From an uncultured Flavobacteriaceae bacterium (GTDB lineage: Bacteria; Bacteroidota; Bacteroidia; Flavobacteriales; Flavobacteriaceae), in the NCBI GenBank assembly GCA_938092005.1, contig CALKOU010000002.1, positions 154,454 through 218,453 of the forward strand: DNA of 64,000 nt, read 5' to 3'. Position numbers and translations under genes: made by a program. Shown piece after piece: positions 40,501 through 49,726 of this stretch. Below the pieces are notes generated by a model, which searched no databases, was not told the origin of the DNA, and saw only the letters and a list, made by a program, of their open reading frames with translations. Each line of letters starts with the position of its first letter. The stretch's first letter is position 1.

Positions 40501-43500
40501 CCAAAAAGTCACCAGTATCAGAGGTCTCTATGGTAAGGTTTCCAGATGTAGGGACTTTGGCGGTATACCACACGTCCGAGGTTAAGCCTTCTCCGCAACT
40601 AGGTGCTGCAATTCCAGAAGCACTCGCATCAACAGTGGAGCCTGGGGCTTTATCGCTACATGAGCCCAAACCTACGATTAGTGCCGTAGCCGTAGCAGGA
40701 GTGTCGTTTGTTGCAATTGAAGCTGGTTCATACGTACATATCTTAAAATCTCCGCGACTGTATTCGTTGCCCCAAACGCGAACGTAAATCATACTGCCAG
40801 GCGTTTGGCCCTTAAGTACAAGTTTGGAATATCTTTCTATTTCTCCTTCAACGCAGTCCATATCATCCTCTGCACAAATAATTTCTCTTTGTTCTCCGTC
40901 ATTATCGCACGCAATTTCCGTGTAATTATTTGAACCGTCTTTGGTATATGCGGTAAGCACCGTGTCCAAAAAATCGCCAGTATCAAATCCCTCTACGTTA
41001 AGATTCCCTGAACTAGGCACTTCTACCGCATACCATACATCTGAAACAAGACCTTTTCCGCAACTAGGTGCTGCAATGCCAGAGTCCGTAGCTTCGGATG
41101 TGGAGCCCTGAGTGTTGCTAGTACACGACCCCATACTTGCGCTAAGCGGAGTGGCATTATCAGGGTTATTATTGGTGGGAATTGTAGCATTCCAAGCGCA
41201 TACCCCAAAAGAACCGCGAGCTTGATTATACCCCCAAATACGTACATAAAGGATATCACCAGCCGTTTGATTCATTACGGTAACTTTGGAAAGACTACCG
41301 CTGCCTCCGTTATCATCGCATTCAATTTCTGTATAGTTGCCCATGCCATCTGAAGTATAAACCGTAAGTACCGAATCAAAAGAGGTGTAGCCATCATCAA
41401 AGGTTTCTATGGTAAGATTTCCAGAAGCAGGTACTTCTGCCGTATACCATATATCCACAACAGCACCTGCTCCACAACTGGGAGCTGCAATGCCAGAAGC
41501 ACTAGCATCAACCGTACTACCCGTTGTTCTATTGAAGCTAAAGCAAGCTTGACCTCGAACGTTTAGGGCAATAGCGCCATCCGGTTTGTTGTTGGGAAGA
41601 CTCGCAACAGGCTCCCAAGTACAAATGTTAAAAGAGCCGCGAGACTGGGTACCAACACGAAAATAAAGCGTTTCGTTAGGAGTTTGGTTTGTGAGTATAA
41701 GTGTACTGTCGCATCCTATTTCTGTATAATTATTTGAACTGTCTTTGGTGTAGGCTGCTAGCACATCCCCAGAAGTTTCAACTTTAAGATTTCCCGAGGC
41801 AGGGACCACGGCGGTATACCATACATCACTGGTGATACCTGTGTCACAACTGGGTGCTGCCACAGCAGACAAGGTGGCAGCAGTGGTGGCGCCTGCCATT
41901 TGATCACTACAAGAACCCGAACCTACGGTTAGTGCCGTGGCAGCTGTGGGGTCGTTATTAGCAACAAATCCTGTTGGCTCCCATGCACATACTTTAAAAG
42001 AGCCATGAGCTTCACCATTCCCCCAAATGCGAAGGTAAAGGGTGGTCCCCACAGCCTGACCAGTTAAGAACAGCTCTCCGCTTGTATTACACGCAATTTC
42101 CGTGTAATTACCTGAACCGTCTTTGGTGTAAACAGTAGACACCCTGGAGGATTCGATATTAAGATTCCCCGAGCTGGGTACTACAGCCGTATACCACACA
42201 TCTCGGGTTAGACCTGTGCCACAATTGGGATTTTCAACGGCAGACTTACCAGCAGTAGCGGTGGTGCCAGAAGTGTTGCTGCACGCACCTGTACCAACGG
42301 TTAGGGCAATAGCAGCGTCAGGGGTATCATTGGCAGCAACTGTTGTTGGCTCCCAAGCACAAAGCTCAAAACGACCCGTAGGGCGACTTGCATTCTGGTT
42401 GAAAGCCCAGGTGCGAATGTAGCATATGCTCCCCGGCGTTTGACCCGTTACTGTAAGTGCGGCACCTGAGCTTGTTAACGCTCCTCTATTTGCGCAGCCA
42501 ATCTCGGTATAGGTTGCGCCTGCTTTGGTATAAACAGCAAGCGACGGATCATTTGTTTCGAGAGCATTATTATCAAAGCGCTCGTCGTCGGGAGCTGCTA
42601 TATTGGACGTTTCTACCACAAAGCTTCCTGAAGCAGGCACTACAACCGCATACCACGCATCCAAAACAGAGGTGTCTTCTACACAACTAGGTAGCTCAAT
42701 ACCAGAATCGTGCGCATTTTCGGTGTCAACGACTACCTTACTTCCACAAGAACCCGAGCCTATGTTTAAAGCAAAAGGATTTTTAGGCGTGTCATTAGAG
42801 ATAACGGTTGCGGGCTCCCATGCGCATAGTTCAAAAGGTCCTCGCGCTTGGTCGTTGCCCCACACACGTATGTATAAGGTATTTCCTGCGGTTAGTCCTG
42901 CTAATTTAAGTCTGGAAAGATCTGCGCGCGCCCCATTATCATCGCATGCAATTTCCGTGTAGTTTCCTGCGCCATCTTTGGTATATGCCGTAAGCACTGT
43001 GTCAAAAAGATAACCTAAACGATTATAGGTTTCAATGATAAGTCTTCCAGAACCCGGTACCACAACCGTATACCATAAATCGCTACTAAGACCTGATCCA
43101 CAACTGGGGGCCGTTATTTTAGAATTTGTGGCAGCAACGCTAGAACCCGATACTCTAGTGCTGCATGAAACTGAACCTACGGGTAGTGCCGTAGCCGTAT
43201 CAGGACTGTCGTTACCAGCAACTGCAGTAGGCTCCCAAGCACAAACTTCAAAGGGTTGTTGCACTTGGTTTTTGCCCCAAACGCGAATGTAAAGCGTAGC
43301 GCTAGCTATTTGATCGGTTAGTACAAGATTGGAAAAATTGTCTTTGCCGCCATCGTCATCGCATCCTACCTCAGTGTAGTTATCAGAAGCGTCTTTGGAG
43401 TAAACCGTAAGAACCGTATTAATGGATGTATTCCCCGCCTTATAGGTTTCTATGACAAGGTTTCCCGAAGCAGGCACCACGGCAGTGTACCACACATCTG

Positions 43501-43708
43501 AGCCAATACCTTCGCCACAACTGGGCGTTGCAATACCGGAGTTGGTTGCGTCTACCAACGTACCTGTGGTATTTCCACTGCACACACCCGCGCCAACAGT
43601 TAAGGCAGTAGCATCATTGGGGTTGTTGTTTGTTGGTGGTGTTTGTGAAAAAGAGGTTGTGTAAACAAAAAGACACAGAAAAATATGAAGTAGTAATGCA
43701 GGTTTCAT
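37553..43708 (-). CDS. Giant secreted repeat protein with type IX sorting domain
   Basis: This 2051-residue secreted protein has signal peptide MKPALLLHIFLCLFVYTTSFSQ. It has 14 tandem repeats of about 135-145 residues, each containing a GSCS-type start, PSCG, the segment SDVWYTAVVPASGNL, a YTEIGCDDDG acidic loop and a closing CAWEP. Each full repeat has four Cys, so two disulfides per repeat are likely. The fold resembles pre-peptidase C-terminal (PPC) beta-sandwiches, with an acidic loop that could bind calcium. The last ~85 residues form a type IX sorting domain (VYPNPTTNILHID ... MKFVKE). It is probably a surface adhesin; no enzyme domain is seen. Confidence 0.88.
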   Translation of the reverse strand: MKPALLLHIFLCLFVYTTSFSQTPPTNNNPNDATALTVGAGVCSGNTTGTLVDATNSGIATPSCGEGIGSDVWYTAVVPASGNLVIETYKAGNTSINTVLTVYSKDASDNYTEVGCDDDGGKDNFSNLVLTDQIASATLYIRVWGKNQVQQPFEVCAWEPTAVAGNDSPDTATALPVGSVSCSTRVSGSSVAATNSKITAPSCGSGLSSDLWYTVVVPGSGRLIIETYNRLGYLFDTVLTAYTKDGAGNYTEIACDDNGARADLSRLKLAGLTAGNTLYIRVWGNDQARGPFELCAWEPATVISNDTPKNPFALNIGSGSCGSKVVVDTENAHDSGIELPSCVEDTSVLDAWYAVVVPASGSFVVETSNIAAPDDERFDNNALETNDPSLAVYTKAGATYTEIGCANRGALTSSGAALTVTGQTPGSICYIRTWAFNQNASRPTGRFELCAWEPTTVAANDTPDAAIALTVGTGACSNTSGTTATAGKSAVENPNCGTGLTRDVWYTAVVPSSGNLNIESSRVSTVYTKDGSGNYTEIACNTSGELFLTGQAVGTTLYLRIWGNGEAHGSFKVCAWEPTGFVANNDPTAATALTVGSGSCSDQMAGATTAATLSAVAAPSCDTGITSDVWYTAVVPASGNLKVETSGDVLAAYTKDSSNNYTEIGCDSTLILTNQTPNETLYFRVGTQSRGSFNICTWEPVASLPNNKPDGAIALNVRGQACFSFNRTTGSTVDASASGIAAPSCGAGAVVDIWYTAEVPASGNLTIETFDDGYTSFDSVLTVYTSDGMGNYTEIECDDNGGSGSLSKVTVMNQTAGDILYVRIWGYNQARGSFGVCAWNATIPTNNNPDNATPLSASMGSCTSNTQGSTSEATDSGIAAPSCGKGLVSDVWYAVEVPSSGNLNVEGFDTGDFLDTVLTAYTKDGSNNYTEIACDNDGEQREIICAEDDMDCVEGEIERYSKLVLKGQTPGSMIYVRVWGNEYSRGDFKICTYEPASIATNDTPATATALIVGLGSCSDKAPGSTVDASASGIAAPSCGEGLTSDVWYTAKVPTSGNLTIETSDTGDFLDTVITAYTSDGMGNYTEIGCDDEGGEDSYSRLILSGQTADATLYIRVWGYDGKRGSFEVCAWEQTTATSNDTPANATALTLSTGSCENKVEGSTIDASDSGIGGAPSCGTGLNSDVWYTVVVPASGNIALTTYHIDYFNPALTVYSKDASDNYAQVGCHNEEFGGKLVVTGQTAGATLYVRAWGYGGNRGSFEICAWEPSAVPANDTPATATALTVGSGSCSAKTQGSTNDASASGIAAPSCGDEIDTDVWYSAVVPASGNLIVETYDVGDYLDAVLTVYTTDGLGNYTEIGCDDEGGEDGHAKFLLTGQTPGDTLYFRVWGYERYRGSFEICAWDPAAVAVNNTPATATALTIGLGSCSAKASGSTLDASNSGVVASSCGIDLGSDVWYTALVPASGNLHFETFNVGDAFFDTVLTIYTKDSSDVYTEVGCDDDGESGSLSKLLLTDLTPGNMLYIRVWGNNHERRSFELCAWEPTAIPVNDYPTTATVLSVGSGACGDKTAGATDDASNSGVAAPSCGTNITSDVWYSVTVPASGNIGVEAAESSFSAILSAYTDDGLGNYTEVGCVVNSGDETKLILPEQTPGSMLYIRVGGNNRSRGSFEVCAWEPATIAANNNPDDAVALTIGSGACYDKVSGSTVNANNSGVTAPSCGEDIVSDVWYTAVVPASGNLFVETSSVTSGFTFDTVLTAYTKDSSNVFTEVACDNDNGLGSLSKLILIGQTPGSTLYIRVSGNNHHRGSFAVCAWEPIAIPANNNPAAAVALTIGVESCSSKAPGSTTVASNSGVAAPSCGTGLSNDVWYTAVVPATGNITVETYNAGGFFRSVISAYTKDGLGNYMEIGCDDDGGVGTLSKLELTGQTAGATLYIRVWGSGGNRNVFEVCAWEHTPLSTSEIEIEALTVYPNPTTNILHIDTQIPLESVGEAPEPQATVYSLTGAQVLAPVSLEGTNPSLDVSVLPTGIYMLQITHDKGSVYMKFVKE

Positions 43709-43818
43709 GAGGCAATAAAAATTTGGACTTGCAAGATACTAAAAAAATGAATATAACAATAAAGAGGAGGGTTGCGTGTTTGCCACATTATTTAGTATGT
43801 CAACAACCTAAAATGTGA

Positions 43819-43826
43819 TATATTTG
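43819..43826 (+). promoter_or_regulatory. -7 box upstream of the suf operon
   Basis: TATATTTG matches TAnnTTTG 27 bases before the sufA ATG. No good TTTG lies at the normal spacing upstream. I do not recognise an Fur- or IscR-like operator. Confidence 0.5.
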
Positions 43827-43853
43827 CACTTTGGAATGAATCCAAATAAGGCT

Positions 43854-44183
43854 ATGATAAAAGTTTCTTCACAGGCACGAGACAAAGTTGCACAAATGAT
43901 GCAAGACGATGGCGTGGATACTCATTCGCATTTTGTACGCGTAGGCGTAAAAAGCGGTGGTTGTTCAGGCTTGTCCTATGAGCTTAAATTTGATGCATCG
44001 TTAACCGATGACGATAAGGTTTTTGAAGACAACAATGTGCGCATTGTCGTGGACAAAAAAAGCTTTTTGTATCTTGTGGGTACCACACTTGAATATTCGG
44101 GTGGTTTAAATGGTAAAGGGTTTGTATTTAACAACCCCAACGCAAACCGAACTTGTGGTTGTGGTGAAAGTTTTTCGCTTTAA
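43854..44183 (+). CDS. sufA: Iron-sulfur assembly A-type carrier (SufA/IscA-like)
   Basis: This A-type carrier delivers clusters to target proteins. In 109 residues it has the three conserved Cys: one in SGGCSGLSY and two in the final CGCGESFSL. Two other starts exist upstream (43815, 43836), but ATG at 43854 is preceded by AAATAAGGCT, the same leader as found before sufB, which favours it. First gene of the suf cluster. Confidence 0.93.
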   Translation: MIKVSSQARDKVAQMMQDDGVDTHSHFVRVGVKSGGCSGLSYELKFDASLTDDDKVFEDNNVRIVVDKKSFLYLVGTTLEYSGGLNGKGFVFNNPNANRTCGCGESFSL

Positions 44184-44192
44184 AATAAGGCT

Positions 44193-45638
44193 ATGGCATA
44201 TACCGAAGAAGAATTAAAAAAAGAGCTCGAAACGCAAGAGTACGCCTATGGGTTTTACACCGATATTGAATCGGATACTTTTCCTGTTGGGCTTAATGAA
44301 GCGGTGGTTCGTGCCATTTCACAGCGCAAAAACGAGCCTGCTTGGATGCTCAAGTGGCGTTTAGAGGCCTATGAAAAGTTCTTGGAAATGGACGAACCCG
44401 AATGGGCAAACGTAACTTACGAAAAACCCAATCTTCAGGAAATCGCATACTATTCGGCACCCAAAGGAAAAGTGCAATACGACAGCCTTGACGAAGTAGA
44501 TCCCGAGCTACTCAAAACCTTTGAAAAACTGGGGATTTCACTTGACGAACAAAAAAAATTAGCGGGTGTTGCCGTTGACATTGTCATGGACTCGGTATCG
44601 GTAGCCACTACCTTCAAAGAAACCCTAGCAGAAAAGGGCATTATTTTCTGTTCCATTTCAGAAGCCATTAAAGAGCATCCCGAATTGGTAAAAAAATACA
44701 TCGGTAGCGTTATTCCACGTACCGACAACTATTACGCAGCACTCAACTCAGCGGTATTTTCCGATGGTTCGTTTTGCTACATTCCCAAAGGGGTTCGTTG
44801 TCCCATGGAATTATCAACTTATTTCCGCATTAATCAAGCGGGAACAGGGCAGTTTGAACGTACACTTGTCATTGCTGATGAAGGCAGTTATGTAAGTTAT
44901 TTAGAGGGCTGTACGGCACCTGCCCGCGACGAAAATCAATTACACGCAGCGGTAGTAGAACTTGTTGCGTTGGATGATGCAGAAATCAAATATTCCACCG
45001 TACAGAACTGGTTCCCTGGTGATAAAGACGGTAAGGGAGGTGTGTTTAACTTTGTGACCAAACGCGGTATTTGCCAAGAGCGCGCTAAAATTTCATGGAC
45101 GCAAGTCGAAACAGGCTCTGCCGTGACTTGGAAATATCCATCATGTATTTTGAAAGGGAACGATAGCATTGGCGAGTTTTATTCTATTGCCGTAACCAAC
45201 AATCATCAACAAGCCGACACGGGCACCAAAATGATTCATTTAGGCAAGCGCACCAAAAGCACCATTATTTCCAAAGGGATTTCTGCTGGGCAATCGCACA
45301 ACAGTTATCGGGGTTTGGTTAAAGTAGGTGCGAATGCTAAAAATGCACGTAACTTTTCGCAATGCGACTCATTGTTGATGGGCAATAAATGTGGCGCGCA
45401 CACCTTTCCGTATATCGAAGCAAAAAGTAAAACCGCTAAAATAGAACACGAGGCCACGACCAGTAAAATTGGTGAAGACCAAATTTTTTATTGTAACCAA
45501 CGTGGTATTGACACCGAAAAAGCCATTGCTCTAATAGTGAATGGTTTTAGCAAAGAAGTTTTAAATAAACTTCCAATGGAGTTTGCTGTTGAAGCACAAA
45601 AACTACTTGAAATTTCATTAGAAGGCTCTGTTGGATAA
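44193..45638 (+). CDS. sufB: Fe-S cluster scaffold subunit SufB
   Basis: SufB forms the SufBC2D scaffold where clusters are built. The 481-residue protein has the N-terminal helical region and the beta-helix core, including [37 protein letters not shown] with a conserved Cys, and the C-terminal FIEAKS-like [20 protein letters not shown]. It starts 9 bases after sufA. Confidence 0.97.
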   Translation: MAYTEEELKKELETQEYAYGFYTDIESDTFPVGLNEAVVRAISQRKNEPAWMLKWRLEAYEKFLEMDEPEWANVTYEKPNLQEIAYYSAPKGKVQYDSLDEVDPELLKTFEKLGISLDEQKKLAGVAVDIVMDSVSVATTFKETLAEKGIIFCSISEAIKEHPELVKKYIGSVIPRTDNYYAALNSAVFSDGSFCYIPKGVRCPMELSTYFRINQAGTGQFERTLVIADEGSYVSYLEGCTAPARDENQLHAAVVELVALDDAEIKYSTVQNWFPGDKDGKGGVFNFVTKRGICQERAKISWTQVETGSAVTWKYPSCILKGNDSIGEFYSIAVTNNHQQADTGTKMIHLGKRTKSTIISKGISAGQSHNSYRGLVKVGANAKNARNFSQCDSLLMGNKCGAHTFPYIEAKSKTAKIEHEATTSKIGEDQIFYCNQRGIDTEKAIALIVNGFSKEVLNKLPMEFAVEAQKLLEISLEGSVG

Positions 45639-45648
45639 ATCCTAAATC

Positions 45649-45999
45649 ATGAAAAAATATAGTATTCTTTTCCTGTTAGCGTTTGTTGCAGCCTGCACCC
45701 AAACGCCTAAAAAATCAGATGTAAACCCACAATTTTACGGGGAGTTTTTATACTTTGCTGATGCTGCCGTTCTCAATACAGGTACTGAAATTTACGGTGT
45801 TCTTATTGATGATAATATGCATGCCCTGCACGAGTTGTGTGTGCCCCTTAAGCGCGACCAATATGACATGATTCCTGTTTACGTTAAAGGAGTTGTTCAA
45901 GACAATACTGCCGAAGAAGGCTGGGAACAAATCATTAAAATAACATCGATAGATTCGCTCGTGAATCCTGCCGATAAATCTATTATCAAACCCAATTAA
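45649..45999 (+). CDS. Small lipoprotein inside the suf operon
   Basis: This is a 116-residue lipoprotein: MKKYSILFLLAFVAAC gives a lipobox Cys at residue 16. The mature part (YGEFLYFADAAVLNTGTEIY ... WEQIIKITSI) looks like a compact beta-fold. It is placed between sufB and sufC with gaps of 10 and 3 bases, so it is cotranscribed with the assembly genes. I do not recognise a Pfam-level family. A role at the membrane related to iron or sulfur handling is possible but unproven. Confidence 0.8.
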   Translation: MKKYSILFLLAFVAACTQTPKKSDVNPQFYGEFLYFADAAVLNTGTEIYGVLIDDNMHALHELCVPLKRDQYDMIPVYVKGVVQDNTAEEGWEQIIKITSIDSLVNPADKSIIKPN

Positions 46000-46002
46000 C
46001 AT

Positions 46003-46749
46003 ATGCTAAGCATAGACAATTTACATGCCGGTTGCGAAGGCAAAACCATTCTTCAAGGAATTAACCTAGACGTAAAACCTGGAGAAGTACATGCCATAAT
46101 GGGACCTAACGGTTCTGGGAAAAGCACGCTTTCAACCGTGATTGCAGGTCATGAAGACTATGAAGTTTCGCAAGGGTCTATCTTGTTTGACGGCGAAGAC
46201 ATTGCTGAGCTAAGCGCAGATGAACGTGCGCACAAAGGTATCTTTTTGTCGTTTCAATATCCCGTTGAAATTCCAGGTATAACGGTAACCAACTTTATCA
46301 AAACGGCGATCAATCAAAACCGAAAAGCAAAAGGGTTGGAGGACATGCCTGCCAACGAAATGCTAAAGAAGATTCGTGAAAAAGCAGCACTTTTGGAAAT
46401 TGATTCCCGCTTTTTATCTCGTTCCCTAAACGAAGGTTTTTCGGGTGGTGAGAAAAAACGAAACGAGATTTTTCAAATGGCCATGCTCGAACCCAAACTC
46501 GCCATTTTGGACGAAACAGACTCTGGACTGGACATTGATGCACTTCGCATCGTGGCCAACGGGGTCAATAAACTTAAAGGAAGTAACAATGCCATTGTGG
46601 TCATTACGCACTACCAACGTTTGCTGGATTACATTGTTCCTGACTTTGTACACGTACTGCATGAAGGAAAAATTGTGAAATCAGGCACCAAAGAATTGGC
46701 ATTAGCACTTGAAGAAAAAGGCTACGACTGGATAAAACAAGGCGCTTAA
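46003..46749 (+). CDS. sufC: Fe-S assembly ATPase SufC
   Basis: SufC is the ABC-type ATPase of the SufBC2D scaffold and is cytosolic, not a transporter. The 248 residues show Walker A GPNGSGKSTLS (about 35-45), the signature FSGGEKKRNEI (about 147-157), Walker B LAILDETDSGLDIDAL and the H-loop VVITHYQRLL. sufD begins immediately after its stop codon. Confidence 0.97.
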   Translation: MLSIDNLHAGCEGKTILQGINLDVKPGEVHAIMGPNGSGKSTLSTVIAGHEDYEVSQGSILFDGEDIAELSADERAHKGIFLSFQYPVEIPGITVTNFIKTAINQNRKAKGLEDMPANEMLKKIREKAALLEIDSRFLSRSLNEGFSGGEKKRNEIFQMAMLEPKLAILDETDSGLDIDALRIVANGVNKLKGSNNAIVVITHYQRLLDYIVPDFVHVLHEGKIVKSGTKELALALEEKGYDWIKQGA

Positions 46750-48066
46750 ATGGATTTACAAGAAACCTTACTGTCTTCTTACTTGGCATTTGATGCACAA
46801 GACGGCCCACAACGCACATTGCAAGATGAGCGCGCCGCCGCCATTGAGGTATTTGAACAACAAGGGTTTCCAACCAAAAAAGAAGAGGACTGGAAATACA
46901 CTTCGTTGCGAAATCTGACCAAAACAAACTTTTCGGTCTTTCCTAAAGAAGACGCAAGCCTAAAACTGGAAGATGTCAAGCCATACATTTTACAGGACGT
47001 AGACACCTATAAAATTGTTTTTGTAGACGGCGTTTATAATGCCTATTTGTCGGAAACCACACACGAGGGTGCTGATATTTGCTTGCTATCGGCAGCACTT
47101 ACAAAAAAGAAATACGCAGCTGTTGTCAAAAAGTATTTTAACACCATTGCAGAAAAAGAAGAATCGCTAACGGCATTGAATACAGCCTTTACCAAAGAAG
47201 GAGCATATATTTATGTGCCCGAAGGAAAAGTGGTTGAAAAACCCGTGCAAATCATTCATTTTTCTACCGCTAAAAATCCAAAACTATTGGTGCAGCCGCG
47301 CAACCTGATTGTATTGGAAAAAAATGCTGAGATACAAATTGTAGAACGACACCAGAGCTTGTCAGAAAATGCCACTTTTACCAATGTGGTTACCGAAGTT
47401 TTCACAGCACAAAACGCACAGTTGGATTACTATAAAATCCAAAATGATCACACAGAAGCCTCGTTGATTGACAGCACATATATTTCGCAACAAAAACACA
47501 GTCACGCCAAGGTGCATACCTTTTCGTTTGGCGGGAAGTTAACGCGAAACAATCTTAACTTTTATCACAAGGATGCTGAAATCAATTCTACGATGAAAGG
47601 TATTACTTTGATTGAAGGCACACAGTTTGTGGATCATCACACACTTGTGCATCATGCCCAACCCAATAGCGAAAGTCATCAAGATTATAAAGGGATTTTT
47701 GCTGAAAAAGCAACAGGTGTGTTTAATGGAAAAATCATCGTGGAAAAAGAAGCACAAAAAACCAACGCCTTCCAACAAAACAACAATATTTTGATGGACG
47801 ATAAGGCAAGTATCAACACCAAGCCGCAGTTGGAAATTTTTGCCGACGACGTAAAGTGTAGCCATGGCTGTACCATTGGTCAGTTGGATGAAGATGCATT
47901 GTTTTACCTGCAATCACGAGGAATTCCCAAAAAAGAAGCGCGTGGGCTATTGACATATGCCTTTGCCAACAACGTGCTGCAAAGTGTTCAAATAGACTCT
48001 GTAAAAAAACGCATCAACAAACTGATCGCAAACAAACTGGGTGTAAACATTGGGTTTGATGTATAA
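46750..48066 (+). CDS. sufD: Fe-S cluster scaffold subunit SufD
   Basis: SufD pairs with SufB in the scaffold. The 438-residue product has the N-terminal helical domain (QGFPTKKEEDWKYTSLRN, about 36-53) and the beta-helix with conserved DDVKCSHGCTIGQLDEDALF and YLQSRGIPKKEARGLL. Its last 8 bases overlap the start of sufS, coupling the two genes. Confidence 0.96.
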   Translation: MDLQETLLSSYLAFDAQDGPQRTLQDERAAAIEVFEQQGFPTKKEEDWKYTSLRNLTKTNFSVFPKEDASLKLEDVKPYILQDVDTYKIVFVDGVYNAYLSETTHEGADICLLSAALTKKKYAAVVKKYFNTIAEKEESLTALNTAFTKEGAYIYVPEGKVVEKPVQIIHFSTAKNPKLLVQPRNLIVLEKNAEIQIVERHQSLSENATFTNVVTEVFTAQNAQLDYYKIQNDHTEASLIDSTYISQQKHSHAKVHTFSFGGKLTRNNLNFYHKDAEINSTMKGITLIEGTQFVDHHTLVHHAQPNSESHQDYKGIFAEKATGVFNGKIIVEKEAQKTNAFQQNNNILMDDKASINTKPQLEIFADDVKCSHGCTIGQLDEDALFYLQSRGIPKKEARGLLTYAFANNVLQSVQIDSVKKRINKLIANKLGVNIGFDV

Positions 48067-49285
48067 TACCACGCTTGATTTAACGAAAATTAGAGCGGAT
48101 TTTCCCATCCTACATCGTCAGGTTAACGGGCAACCTTTGGTGTATTTAGACAATGCTGCTACTTCACAAACGCCGCTCCCCGTTATTGATGCCATTAGCG
48201 ACTATTACAAGCATACCAACGCCAACATCCACCGTGGTGTACATGCCTTAAGTCAAGAGGCAACCGATCAGTTTGAAGCTGCTCGTCAAAAAATACAAGC
48301 GCATTTTAACGCTGCATTAGCACATGAAATCATTTTAACATCTGGGACAACACATGCCATTAATATGGTTGCCAATGGCTTTGCATCCTTGTTGCAAAAA
48401 GACGATGAGCTAATTGTTTCTGAACTGGAACACCACGCCAACATCGTGCCTTGGCAAATGCTATGTGAACGCACAGGTGCGCAGCTAAAGGTCATTCCCA
48501 TAACCGAAAACGGCACACTAGACATGGGTGTCTATGAAGCGCTGTTGAGTTCTCGTACAAAAGTGGTATTTGTCAACCATGTATCCAACGCTTTGGGGAT
48601 TATCAACCCTATTGAAGAAATCATTGAAAAAGCACATGCTGTGGGTGCTGCCGTACTTATTGATGGAGCGCAAGCTACACCACACATGGTGCCTGACGTG
48701 CAAGCGCTTAATGCAGATTTTTATACTACGTCTGCACATAAAATCTGCGGCCCAACAGGAATTGGGATGTTGTATGGAAAAGAAGCATGGTTGCGCAAGC
48801 TTCCTCCCTATCAAGGAGGTGGCGAGATGATAGACCAAGTAACGTTTGAGAAAACAACCTATGCAGATTTGCCGCATAAATTTGAAGCGGGTACGCCCAA
48901 CATTGCAGGAGGTGTAGGCTTTGGCGCAGCGATAGACTACATGAGTGGTATTGGCTTTGATGCCATTGCCGCACATGAATATGACTTGATGCGTCATGCT
49001 ACTGAAAAACTAAAGCAAATCGATGGGTTGCGTATCTATGGAGATGTAGAAAACAAAGTTGCTGTTATTTCTTTTAATGTAGACGGGTTGCACCCCTACG
49101 ACATTGGAACACTTTTGGATAAAATGGGAATTGCCGTGCGAACAGGACATCATTGTTGCCAACCTATTATGGATCACTATCAAATTCCAGGAACGGTTCG
49201 TGCTTCGTTTGCCTTCTACAACACACACGAAGAAGTAGAACGTTTTGTGGCTGGCGTTGAAAAAGCAGTCGCTATGTTGCGTTAA
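48059..49285 (+). CDS. sufS: Cysteine desulfurase SufS
   Basis: SufS is a PLP enzyme that takes sulfur from cysteine for cluster assembly. The 408-residue protein has the PLP Lys in TTSAHKICGPTGIG near residue 228 and the persulfide Cys in RTGHHCCQPIMDH near residue 364, which is the group II (SufS) pattern. ATG at 48059 gives MYNTTLDLTKIRADFP; the frame extends 9 bases further but the extension is unsupported. It starts 8 bases before the sufD stop. Confidence 0.96.
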   Translation: MYNTTLDLTKIRADFPILHRQVNGQPLVYLDNAATSQTPLPVIDAISDYYKHTNANIHRGVHALSQEATDQFEAARQKIQAHFNAALAHEIILTSGTTHAINMVANGFASLLQKDDELIVSELEHHANIVPWQMLCERTGAQLKVIPITENGTLDMGVYEALLSSRTKVVFVNHVSNALGIINPIEEIIEKAHAVGAAVLIDGAQATPHMVPDVQALNADFYTTSAHKICGPTGIGMLYGKEAWLRKLPPYQGGGEMIDQVTFEKTTYADLPHKFEAGTPNIAGGVGFGAAIDYMSGIGFDAIAAHEYDLMRHATEKLKQIDGLRIYGDVENKVAVISFNVDGLHPYDIGTLLDKMGIAVRTGHHCCQPIMDHYQIPGTVRASFAFYNTHEEVERFVAGVEKAVAMLR

Positions 49286-49301
49286 TCCGTATCTTTATCC
49301 T

Positions 49302-49724
49302 ATGAGTATAGCCACAAAACAAGCTGATATTGTAGAAGAGTTTTCCATGTTTGATGATTGGATGCAACGCTACGAATACATGATTGATCTTGGTAAGTCG
49401 TTACCGCTTATTGCAGACGAATACAAAACAGACGATAATATCATTAAAGGGTGTCAAAGTAAGGTTTGGGTACATGCTGAATTGGAGGGGGATAAGGTTG
49501 TTTTCACCGCCGATAGCGACGCCATTATTACAAAGGGAATCATTGCCATTTTGATTCGTGCTTTTTCAAAGCAACATCCCAAAGATATCTTAGCAGCCGA
49601 CACCTCATTTATTGACGACATTGGGCTCAAAGAACATTTGTCACCAACACGTGCCAACGGATTGGTTTCCATGATAAAACAACTTAAAATGTACGCACTG
49701 GCGTATCAAACACAACTCTCTTAA
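49302..49724 (+). CDS. sufE: Sulfur acceptor SufE
   Basis: SufE accepts persulfide sulfur from SufS and passes it to SufB. The 140-residue protein carries the acceptor Cys in NIIKGCQSKVW near residue 51, and the typical RYEYMIDLGKSLP. The chosen start MSIATKQADIVEEF at 49302 leaves 16 bases after sufS; the longer frame overlaps sufS and lacks similarity. Confidence 0.96.
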   Translation: MSIATKQADIVEEFSMFDDWMQRYEYMIDLGKSLPLIADEYKTDDNIIKGCQSKVWVHAELEGDKVVFTADSDAIITKGIIAILIRAFSKQHPKDILAADTSFIDDIGLKEHLSPTRANGLVSMIKQLKMYALAYQTQLS

Positions 49725-49726
49725 TT

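Noticed and set aside
37553..43708. Many 60-120 codon plus-strand frames antisense to the giant repeat gene
   Set aside because: They recur once per repeat because the coding repeats are periodic; none has a family match or promoter. The repeats are also not a CRISPR array.
46310..46927. Minus-strand frames opposite sufC and sufD
   Set aside because: They are shadows of well-conserved suf genes.
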